Source: Flavobacteriaceae bacterium (lineage in GTDB: Bacteria; Bacteroidota; Bacteroidia; Flavobacteriales; Flavobacteriaceae). Taken from it: 6,878 nucleotides of DNA. The position numbers and the translations under genes were made by a program. Shown here one piece after another: positions 1 through 5,820 of this stretch. Within the stretch, counting starts at the first letter, position 1, and each line of letters begins with the position of its first letter. The notes beneath the pieces are model-generated. The model saw only the letters and a program-made list of their open reading frames with translations, did no database searches and was not told the origin of the DNA. Where the stretch lies: the NCBI GenBank assembly GCA_018662905.1, contig JABJFE010000138.1, positions 1 through 6,878 on the forward strand, given 5' to 3'.

Positions 1-918
1 ATTTCCACTTATCTGTGTTCCATTGATTAAACCTTGACATGCATCCATTTTAGTGCCTGTTGCACCTTCTGTTCCTCCGTTACTTGTGTCATTGTCATCA
101 GCCATAATTAAATTAGCAACTATTGGGTCAGAAGTCAATGAAGGACCAAATGCAGCACCAATATAAGTGTAAGGTCCTAAATTATCATTATTTGTAACCT
201 TAACATAATTACCTTCGCTTCTGTATACAGTTTCAGTTTTAGATTTACCACCAAAAACATTCGCCCAGGTCTCACCTGCGTCAGTTGATTTCCAAAGTCC
301 ATTTCCTAATGCTTCTGCTCCAGTGTAAGATTCACCTGTTCCAACATAAAAAGTTTTTAAATCATTTGGATCATAAACAATGGAAGACACTGGAATGTTT
401 TCTGGAATACCTTTAATATGTATCCATTCAGACGTGTTGGGATCAGAAATATTAGAATTTTTAAAAAGACCACCACTCACTCCACCAGCGAACACTGTTT
501 CGTCATTTTCATCATTTGGATCGAACATCAATCCTTTTGTTCTTCCTCCAACATTATTTGGTCCTCTACTAACCCATTTCATTTCTTCAGATTCACCTGG
601 TACACTAAAGCTCTTAACTGATTGATCTCTAGATTTGTTCATTTCATACTGAGTTTCAAATAAATTATCAATTTCTGTCTTACCTGTTATAGGATTCATT
701 GAAAGCTCCCACATTTTTTCTTGATACTGATTTGGAGGAAGACTAATTTTTTTTCTTTCTGATTTATTCAACTTATAAGTTGATTTAATTAAGCTGTTTT
801 TTAAATTATCAGAGTGAACGGACCTTTTGTAAGAAAACAATATATTGTCATAATTACTTAATCCAACTATAAAAATAAATAATAATGAAAAAAGAGTTAT
901 TTGTTTGTTAAGTTTCAA
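1..918 (-). CDS. Secreted BNR/sortilin-type repeat protein with PA domain, N-terminal part (cut by window edge)
   Basis: The first 306 residues are present and the frame is open to the window's left edge. Residues 1-20 (MKLNKQ followed by a hydrophobic stretch, TLFSLLFIFIVGL) look like a signal peptide, so export is inferred. Residues 115-150 (WVSRGPNNVGGRT, then FDPND and FAGGVSGGL) are typical of the beta-propeller start of flavobacterial BNR/VPS10-like exoproteins. Residues 209-218 (WKSTDAGETW) form a clear Asp-box. Residues about 250-306 (AAFGPSL, then DACQGLINGTQISGN) match the beginning of a protease-associated domain, which continues beyond the edge. Family members are usually long, surface or secreted proteins with a C-terminal type IX secretion tail; that part cannot be seen here. 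The start is TTG at 916-918: an in-frame TAA lies at 931-933, and the first in-frame ATG is codon 69, which would remove the signal peptide. The substrate is unknown. Confidence 0.8.
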   Translation of the reverse strand, partial: MKLNKQITLFSLLFIFIVGLSNYDNILFSYKRSVHSDNLKNSLIKSTYKLNKSERKKISLPPNQYQEKMWELSMNPITGKTEIDNLFETQYEMNKSRDQSVKSFSVPGESEEMKWVSRGPNNVGGRTKGLMFDPNDENDETVFAGGVSGGLFKNSNISDPNTSEWIHIKGIPENIPVSSIVYDPNDLKTFYVGTGESYTGAEALGNGLWKSTDAGETWANVFGGKSKTETVYRSEGNYVKVTNNDNLGPYTYIGAAFGPSLTSDPIVANLIMADDNDTSNGGTEGATGTKMDACQGLINGTQISGN

Positions 919-1059
919 AATCTTGGTTTTTTATGTTAAATATCAAATTACATGCCATTTTTAAATGAATTTTTGTAAGCACGACAAGTTATTGAATTAT
1001 TGGTGATTTTTTATATAAATTCAAAAAAGAATTTTAGGAATTATCAGAGTAAAATGAAC

Positions 1060-1086
1060 AAAAAAACATACTAAAACGAACGTTTT
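1060..1086 (-). terminator. Possible weak terminator after thyA
   Basis: Read on the minus strand just after the thyA stop codon, AAAAC-GTTC-GTTTT (1073-1086) can form a five-pair stem with a four-base loop. Six bases later comes a run of seven T (1060-1066). The stem is short and mostly A-T, so termination here is only a suggestion. Confidence 0.25.
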
Positions 1087-1095
1087 TAATATTTG

Positions 1096-1920
1096 TTAAA
1101 CCGCTACTTTACCTTTAATGTGGGGATGCGGGTCGTAATTGCTAATTTCAAAATCTTCAAATTTAAAATCATTTATATTTTCGATTTTTTTTAAAATTTT
1201 TAATTCAGGTAAATTTCTAGGTTCTCTTGAAAGTTGAAGATTTAGCTGTTCAACATGATTATTATATATGTGTGCATCCCCAAATGTGTGAATGAAGTCA
1301 CCTGCTTTATAACCACAAACGTGTGCAATCATTTCGGTTAATAATGCGTAAGAAGCTATGTTAAAAGGTACTCCCAAAAAAATATCGGCACTTCTTTGAT
1401 AAAGCTGACATGACAGTTTATTATCATGAACGTAAAACTGAAAAAAAGCGTGACAAGGTGGTAATGCAGCTTTACCATTTCTGACATTATCCTCAAAGCT
1501 TTCATTTGTGTTCGGTAGTACACCTGGGTTCCATGCTGTTACTAGCATTCTTCTACTATCTGGATTTTCCTTCAATGTTTTGATAACATCTGAAATTTGA
1601 TCAATATTATCGCTATTCCAATTTCTCCATTGATGTCCATAAACAGGGCCTAAATCACCGTTGTCATCAGCCCATGCATCCCAAATTTTTACACCATTAT
1701 TTTTTAAATATTCAATATTAGTTTCTCCTTTTATAAACCATAATAATTCATGAACTATTGATTTTAAATGCACTTTTTTGGTTGTAATCATTGGAAAACC
1801 TTTTGAAAGGTCAAATCGCATTTGATATCCAAAGACACTTTTTGTTCCTGTTCCTGTTCTATCGGATTTTTCATTTCCGTTTTCTAGGACGTGCTTAACT
1901 AAATCTAAATATTGTTTCAT
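1096..1920 (-). CDS. thyA: Thymidylate synthase (ThyA type)
   Basis: Cytosolic enzyme that methylates dUMP to dTMP using 5,10-methylene-tetrahydrofolate, which becomes dihydrofolate. The 274-residue protein covers the whole family. It has the N-terminal DRTGTGT motif (20-26, with phosphate-binding Arg21) and DSRRM (121-125, Arg123/Arg124 from the other subunit). The catalytic Cys156 lies in ALPPCHAFFQFYV. QRSADIFLGVPFN (175-187) supplies Arg176, Asp179 and Asn187, followed by His217/Tyr219 in DAHIY and the C-terminal KVAV. All expected active-site residues are present. Compared with E. coli ThyA (264 residues), about 13 extra residues lie between NPG (131-133) and the catalytic loop; as I recall, this insert is usual in Bacteroidota. 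It is the last gene of the minus-strand run, 76 bases after nupC, with its own promoter candidate in that gap. The ATG has only an A/T-rich leader. No dihydrofolate reductase gene follows. Confidence 0.98.
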   Translation of the reverse strand: MKQYLDLVKHVLENGNEKSDRTGTGTKSVFGYQMRFDLSKGFPMITTKKVHLKSIVHELLWFIKGETNIEYLKNNGVKIWDAWADDNGDLGPVYGHQWRNWNSDNIDQISDVIKTLKENPDSRRMLVTAWNPGVLPNTNESFEDNVRNGKAALPPCHAFFQFYVHDNKLSCQLYQRSADIFLGVPFNIASYALLTEMIAHVCGYKAGDFIHTFGDAHIYNNHVEQLNLQLSREPRNLPELKILKKIENINDFKFEDFEISNYDPHPHIKGKVAV

Positions 1921-1937
1921 TTTAAAAAAATAATAAT

Positions 1938-1970
1938 CAAAAATATAAATTAACTAAAACTGAACACAAA
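1938..1970 (-). promoter_or_regulatory. Candidate promoter for thyA
   Basis: In the nupC-thyA gap, the minus strand carries TATTTTTG (1938-1945), a perfect match to the Bacteroidota TAnnTTTG element. It is preceded 21 bases upstream by TTTG (1967-1970), which fits the -33 box. The TTTG is itself the end of a second TATTTTTG (1967-1974). Transcription would begin about 10-15 bases before the ATG. The match is good, but the region is very A/T-rich. Confidence 0.45.
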
Positions 1971-1996
1971 AATATTCTTTAACTTATTAAATGATA

Positions 1997-3361
1997 TTAA
2001 CCAATTATCATACCTGCAATAGTTGCAGATAGTAATGATGCTAAAGTTCCACCAAGTACTGCAATCATTCCAAATTTTGATAAATTTGTTCTTTGACTAG
2101 GAGCTAAAGATCCAATTCCTCCAATTTGGATACCAATAGATGCAAAATTGGCAAACCCACATAGCATGTAGGTAGCCATTATTATAGATTTTTCATATTG
2201 TAAGTGGACTATGTTTGAAATATCTTTTAATTCAGCTAATTGCATGTAACCTATAAATTCGCTTACAGCAAGTTTAATTCCTAAAAGTTGGCCCATTAAA
2301 GCCATGTCTTCTTTTGCAACTCCAATTATCCACATCACTGGTGAAAAAGTGTACCCTAAAATAAATTCTATCGAAAGAAATTGATAAGTTGTGTTTTCGC
2401 CAATCCAATAATTAAGTCCAGAAATAGATCCTATTTTCTCGAAACCAAAGTTAATCATAGCTATAAAGGCAATAAATACTAACAGCATTGCACCAACATT
2501 AGCAGCTAATTTTAAGCCTTCAGTGGTTCCATTTGCTATCGCATCTAATAAGTTTGATCCTATTTTATCTTGTGAAACTGAAACATCTTTGTTGATTTTA
2601 TCAGTTTGAGGAAATAAAATTTTAGAAATAACTATTGCTCCGGGTGCTGCCATTACAGATGCTGTTAGTAGATGTTTTGCATAAAAAAGTTTTAACACTT
2701 CATCTTCTCCACCTAAAAACCCAATATATGCTGCTAAAACACCTCCTGCTACTGTAGCCATTCCTCCAATCATAACTAAAAGAATTTCTGATTTAGTCAT
2801 TTTGTCTAAATATGCTTTTATCATTAGAGGAGCTTCAGTTTGACCTAAGAAAATATTTCCTGCAACACTCAAGCTTTCAGCCCCTGAAATATTTAAAAGC
2901 TTACTTAAGCTAAGTGCTAATATTTTTACAACTTTTTGAATGATTCCAAGGTAAAATAAGACAGAGGTAAGTGCAGAAAAGAATATTATAGTTGGAAGTA
3001 CTTGAAATAAAAACACGTAACCAAAAGTTTCTACGTTGACCATATCACCAAGTAAGAACTTGCTCCCTTCCATCGTAAAATCTAAAGTTTTGACAAATAT
3101 TTTTCCAAAAAACTCAAATATTTTCTGAACAAATTCAACCTTAAGAACAAGAATTGCTAATATTAGCTGAGCTGATAATCCAACAATGGCAGATTTCCAG
3201 TTAATTGCTTTTCGATTATTGCTAAATATAAAAGCAACAAAAATTAAAAAAATCATTCCAATTATTCCTCTTAATATACTTTCAAAAGAAAACCCTTGAC
3301 TAAGAATTATTTCGTTTTGTAAAACTTCAATAGTTATGGTATTAAATAAATAATTATTCAT
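1997..3361 (-). CDS. nupC: NupC-family concentrative nucleoside transporter (CNT)
   Basis: Inner-membrane importer that couples nucleoside uptake to a sodium or proton gradient. The 454-residue protein is rich in hydrophobic segments, for example about 30-48, 56-75, 112-138, 194-216, 231-250, 284-305, 392-416 and 428-452. The nucleoside-site motifs known from the Vibrio CNT structure are present: GQTEAP (173-178, with Gln174/Thr175/Glu176 in the first hairpin), Glu368 in VSEFIGY, and CGFANFASIG (401-410, with Asn405 and Ser408). EGLKLAANVGAML (281-293) is also typical. It is longer than E. coli NupC (400 residues), partly through an N-terminal extension of about 30 residues. The start codon overlaps the end of the upstream BFN gene by 8 bases, which suggests translational coupling and supports this start. 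Placement directly before thyA fits a role in nucleoside salvage. The exact substrate and coupling ion cannot be read from the sequence. Confidence 0.95.
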   Translation of the reverse strand: MNNYLFNTITIEVLQNEIILSQGFSFESILRGIIGMIFLIFVAFIFSNNRKAINWKSAIVGLSAQLILAILVLKVEFVQKIFEFFGKIFVKTLDFTMEGSKFLLGDMVNVETFGYVFLFQVLPTIIFFSALTSVLFYLGIIQKVVKILALSLSKLLNISGAESLSVAGNIFLGQTEAPLMIKAYLDKMTKSEILLVMIGGMATVAGGVLAAYIGFLGGEDEVLKLFYAKHLLTASVMAAPGAIVISKILFPQTDKINKDVSVSQDKIGSNLLDAIANGTTEGLKLAANVGAMLLVFIAFIAMINFGFEKIGSISGLNYWIGENTTYQFLSIEFILGYTFSPVMWIIGVAKEDMALMGQLLGIKLAVSEFIGYMQLAELKDISNIVHLQYEKSIIMATYMLCGFANFASIGIQIGGIGSLAPSQRTNLSKFGMIAVLGGTLASLLSATIAGMIIG

Positions 3362-3929
3362 TTTTTTTGGTTAGTTTGTCTCTCAGTTCAGCAGCTAGTT
3401 CATAATCTTCATTTTTAACTGCTATTTCAATCGCGTTTTTAATTTGCTTTATAGACATTTTATTAACATCAACTGTTGTTGATTTATCACTTTCTTTTTG
3501 TAATTTTTCGCCTCCATGTTTTAATATTATTCCTGCTTTTTCAAGAACATTTTCATAAGTAAATATTGGAGAATTGAATCTTATTGCTAACGCAATAGCA
3601 TCGGATGTTCTAGAATCAATAATTTCTTCAATTTTATCTCTAACACAAATTAGGCTTGAAAAAAAAACTCCATCAATAATTTTATGAATTATTACTTGTT
3701 TTATTTTAATTTCAAAACAATCAGAAAAATTTTTGAATAGATCGTGAGTTAAAGGTCTTGGGGGCTTAATTTCCTTTTCTAATGCTACTGCTATTGATTG
3801 GGCTTCAAAAGCACCAATAACAACAGGCAGCTTTCTTTCACCATCCTTCTCAGATAAAAGTAATGCATATGCTCCATTAGTGTTTTGGCTATATGAAATT
3901 CTGTCTATTGTTAGGCGAATTAAACTCAT
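3354..3929 (-). CDS. Bifunctional nuclease (BFN/DUF151) domain protein with C-terminal UVR motif
   Basis: The 191-residue protein has two parts. Residues 1-135 are a BFN (DUF151) domain with the family blocks RKLPVVIGAFEAQSIAVALE (32-51), RPLTHDLF (58-65), DGVFFSSL (86-93) and IDSRTSDAIALAIR (104-117). Residues about 158-189 are a UVR motif (IKNAIEIAVKNEDYELAAEL plus RDKL), the helical hairpin seen in UvrB/UvrC and Clp-associated proteins, usually for protein contact. A Lys/Ser-rich linker (141-157) joins them. DUF151 proteins were named for nuclease activity reported for a plant member; the bacterial role is unclear, so I would not assume nuclease activity. The gene begins 42 bases after etfA, with an inverted repeat in the gap, and overlaps nupC by 8 bases. 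As I recall, the BFN-UVR form next to nupC is common in Bacteroidota. No signal peptide is seen, so it is probably cytoplasmic. Confidence 0.9.
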   Translation of the reverse strand: MSLIRLTIDRISYSQNTNGAYALLLSEKDGERKLPVVIGAFEAQSIAVALEKEIKPPRPLTHDLFKNFSDCFEIKIKQVIIHKIIDGVFFSSLICVRDKIEEIIDSRTSDAIALAIRFNSPIFTYENVLEKAGIILKHGGEKLQKESDKSTTVDVNKMSIKQIKNAIEIAVKNEDYELAAELRDKLTKKNE

Positions 3930-3933
3930 TCAA

Positions 3934-3959
3934 TTAGAAGGGTAAATAATTACTTCTAA
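3934..3959 (-). repeat. Inverted repeat between etfA and the BFN gene
   Basis: TTAGAAG (3934-3940) and CTTCTAA (3953-3959) are perfect reverse complements separated by 12 bases. In an alternative fold, TTAGAA pairs with TTCTAA, and GTAA (3942-3945) pairs with TTAC (3950-3953) around an AATA loop, leaving a two-base bulge. In the minus-strand transcript the hairpin ends four bases before the BFN start codon, so it could mask translation initiation or separate etf from the downstream genes. No T-run follows, so it is not a typical terminator. Confidence 0.5.
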
Positions 3960-3971
3960 AATATTAAAAAT

Positions 3972-4934
3972 TTATGAGTTTTGAGCTTTAAATTCTTTTA
4001 GTTTTTCATTCAACCTTGGGACTACATCAAAGGCATCTCCAATCACTCCATAATCTGCAGCTTTAAAAAATGGTGCTTCAGGATCGTTATTGATAACTAC
4101 TTTTATTTTAGAAGAATTAATTCCTGCTAAATGTTGGATTGCACCAGAAATCCCTATAGCTATGTATAAATTCGTAGCAACAGGCTTTCCTGTTTGACCA
4201 ACGTGTTCACTGTGTGGTCTCCATCCCATATCAGAAACTGGTTTTGAGCATGCAGTAGCAGCGCCAAGTGTTCCAGCCAAATCCTCGATTAAATTCCAAT
4301 TCTCGGGGCCTTTCATTCCTCTTCCAGCTGAAACAACTATATCTGCATCAGCAATAGAAATTTGTCCGGATACTTTTTCAGATGAGTTAACAGTTAGGTC
4401 TGAATTTTCAACTTCAACATTTAACTCTTCAATTTCACTTTGAACAGAATTTTCAATTAAACCAAATGAATTACTAGATAAGCCAATAATAGTTTTGTCT
4501 GAATTTATAGACGAATCACTAAAAGCTTTATTTGTAAACGCAGTTCTCTTTATAGTAAAAGGAGCTAAGCTACTTGGAAGTCCAATTACATTATTAACAT
4601 AAGCAGCATTAATACCAGCAGCCAATAGTGGAGCTAAATATTTTGAATCTAAACTACTACTTAAAACAATGTAGTTTGAATTTGTATGGTTAACTGCTTT
4701 TGAAATAACATCTGCAAAAGTGCTTGCTTTAAATTTGTTTAAAGAATCATTATTTACTTTAATTATTTTTGTAATACCATAATTACTCAATTCATTTACA
4801 TCTTCTGAATTAATAGTTAAAGCAACAACATCAGTGTTTAATAATTTTGCTAATTCACACGAATATGAAGCTAGTTCAAAACTATTTTTTTTTATTTTTC
4901 CATTTGAGGATTCAATATAAGTAAGTACAGACAT
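3972..4934 (-). CDS. etfA: Electron-transfer flavoprotein subunit alpha
   Basis: FAD-binding subunit of the cytoplasmic ETF heterodimer, which accepts electrons from acyl-CoA and related dehydrogenases and passes them to a membrane quinone reductase. It is full length at 320 residues. The N-terminal part (1 to about 180) is the ETF alpha/beta-type domain. The C-terminal FAD domain starts around 197 (DADIVVSAGRGMKGPEN). It contains VGQTGKPV (245-252), the family signature LYIAIGISGAIQHLAGIN (256-273), NDPEAPFF (283-290) and ADYGVIGD (293-300). One point differs from the human protein: in the block ACSKPVSDMGWRP, Lys231 occupies the position of the conserved flavin-contacting Arg (human Arg249, SRAAVD). 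As I recall, Lys is also found in other Bacteroidota. The start ATG lies 2 bases after the etfB stop codon, so the two subunits are surely co-transcribed. No ETF:quinone oxidoreductase gene is in the window. Confidence 0.97.
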   Translation of the reverse strand: MSVLTYIESSNGKIKKNSFELASYSCELAKLLNTDVVALTINSEDVNELSNYGITKIIKVNNDSLNKFKASTFADVISKAVNHTNSNYIVLSSSLDSKYLAPLLAAGINAAYVNNVIGLPSSLAPFTIKRTAFTNKAFSDSSINSDKTIIGLSSNSFGLIENSVQSEIEELNVEVENSDLTVNSSEKVSGQISIADADIVVSAGRGMKGPENWNLIEDLAGTLGAATACSKPVSDMGWRPHSEHVGQTGKPVATNLYIAIGISGAIQHLAGINSSKIKVVINNDPEAPFFKAADYGVIGDAFDVVPRLNEKLKEFKAQNS

Positions 4935-4936
4935 AT

Positions 4937-5683
4937 TTATAAAACTTTAGCCTCATTATGAAGCAAATTAATTAATTCATCAAGATTATCAGCAGAAACA
5001 AGTTTAACAGCTTGTTTAGGTTCTGGCTTATAAAATTTAATAGTTTTTGTATTTGAAGAGCAATCAAATGCTTCCAAAACTTCCAAAGGTTTTTGTCTAG
5101 CTTGCATTATTCCTCTCATGTTAGGTATTCTTAAATCACTTTCTTCAACTAATCCTTTTTGACCTCCAATAATTAGAGGAAGAGTACAATTTAAAGTTTC
5201 TTTTCCTCCGTCAATTTCTCTGTCAAGCTCAACTTTTTCGTTATCTATTTCTAATTTCGTACAATTAGTTACATAATTTATTTTTAAGAATCCAGCGATA
5301 AGACCTGGAACCATAGCACCATTGTAATCTATTGATTCTCTGCCAGCTATAATTAAGTCATAAGAACTAGTTTTCACATATTCAGATATTTGTTTGGCAA
5401 CAAAATATCCGTCTAATGGATCTGCATCAATTCTAATTGCCTTATCAGCTCCTATTGCTAACGCTTTTCTTAATGTTGGTTCAGAGGATGAATTCCCTAC
5501 ATTTATTACATCTATTGACGCTCCTTGCTTTTCTTTTAACCACATAGCTCTAGTTAATCCAAATTCATCATTTGGATTAATCACAAACTGAACACCTTGA
5601 GTATCAAATTTAGTATCTCCATCAGTGAAATTTATTTTAGAAGTTGTATCTGGTACATGACTAATGCAAACTAAAATTTTCAT
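4937..5683 (-). CDS. etfB: Electron-transfer flavoprotein subunit beta
   Basis: Partner of EtfA in the ETF dimer; it carries the loop that docks dehydrogenases. The 248-residue length is typical. Visible motifs are the N-terminal KILVCISHVPDT (2-13), VINPNDEFGLTRA (34-46), ALAIGADKAI (74-83), GRESIDYNG (114-122), REIDGGKETL (155-164) and LPLIIGGQKGLVEESDLRIP (168-187). The recognition-loop region is about 183-199. The nucleotide-binding segment does not resemble the human AMP site: the stretch equivalent to human DDDCNQTG reads DYNGAMVP. Hence AMP binding, or the presence of a second flavin as in bifurcating ETFs, cannot be decided by motif. It is the first gene of the minus-strand run. An in-frame stop lies about four codons upstream, so ATG at 5683 is the first possible ATG start. 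A TAnnTTTG promoter element lies 25-33 bases upstream, next to a 24-bp palindrome. Confidence 0.96.
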   Translation of the reverse strand: MKILVCISHVPDTTSKINFTDGDTKFDTQGVQFVINPNDEFGLTRAMWLKEKQGASIDVINVGNSSSEPTLRKALAIGADKAIRIDADPLDGYFVAKQISEYVKTSSYDLIIAGRESIDYNGAMVPGLIAGFLKINYVTNCTKLEIDNEKVELDREIDGGKETLNCTLPLIIGGQKGLVEESDLRIPNMRGIMQARQKPLEVLEAFDCSSNTKTIKFYKPEPKQAVKLVSADNLDELINLLHNEAKVL

Positions 5684-5708
5684 AAATAATATTTAATTTA
5701 TATTGTAA

Positions 5709-5716
5709 CAAATATA
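5709..5716 (-). promoter_or_regulatory. Candidate -7 promoter element for the etfBA run
   Basis: The minus strand reads TATATTTG here, a perfect TAnnTTTG match, which would give a transcript starting near 5703 with a leader of about 20 bases. No TTTG is found at the usual -33 distance; that position falls inside the palindrome at 5731-5754. This suggests a promoter that depends on, or is blocked by, whatever binds there. Confidence 0.6.
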
Positions 5717-5730
5717 TACAAAATTCCTAA

Positions 5731-5754
5731 AAATACTATGCATGCATAGTATTT
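5731..5754. promoter_or_regulatory. Perfect 24-bp palindrome, candidate operator between etfB and pdhB
   Basis: AAATACTATGCA (5731-5742) is followed directly by its exact reverse complement (5743-5754), giving 12+12 paired bases with no spacer. It lies in the 137-base gap between two divergent genes. Its centre is about 40 bases upstream of the predicted etfB transcription start and about 65 upstream of the predicted pdhB start. The position and symmetry fit a binding site for a dimeric regulator; a cruciform or bidirectional RNA hairpin is an alternative. The regulator is unknown and not encoded in the window. Confidence 0.7.
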
Positions 5755-5793
5755 ATTTTAATAATAAACACATTAAAATCTTTAAATATTTAA

Positions 5794-5801
5794 TATTTTT
5801 G
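5794..5801 (+). promoter_or_regulatory. Candidate -7 promoter element for pdhB
   Basis: TATTTTTG matches TAnnTTTG perfectly and would start transcription near 5807, leaving a leader of only about 14 bases. There is no clear -33 TTTG. The element overlaps an A/T-only inverted repeat (AAATATT-T-AATATTT, 5784-5798), which is weak evidence on its own. Confidence 0.5.
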
Positions 5802-5820
5802 CACCAAATTTTAATTCAGT

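Noticed and set aside
380..625. Open frames on the plus strand, 81 and 67 codons
   Set aside because: They run antisense to the BNR/PA protein gene, whose frame shows clear protein motifs. Their translations show no recognisable domain.
908..958. Short ATG frame at 958 (minus) as the start of the exoprotein
   Set aside because: It stops after 16 codons and is in a different frame from the exoprotein. Joining them would need a frameshift, while TTG at 918 explains the N-terminus simply.
919..1095. Gap between thyA and the exoprotein gene, searched for a promoter, small gene or RNA
   Set aside because: No good two-box promoter for the exoprotein (only GTAATTTG, missing the TA), no convincing small frame and no strong RNA fold. 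Only the weak hairpin after thyA was kept.
5394..5591. Open frame on the plus strand within etfB
   Set aside because: It is antisense to a well-conserved gene and has no motif of its own.
5703..5711. Small symmetric site TTGT-A-ACAA near the etfB transcription start
   Set aside because: Four-base arms are too short to support a binding site without comparison to other genomes.
5784..5798. Inverted repeat AAATATT-T-AATATTT next to the pdhB promoter
   Set aside because: It is made only of A and T in an A/T-rich gap, so chance symmetry is likely. It is noted only with the promoter.
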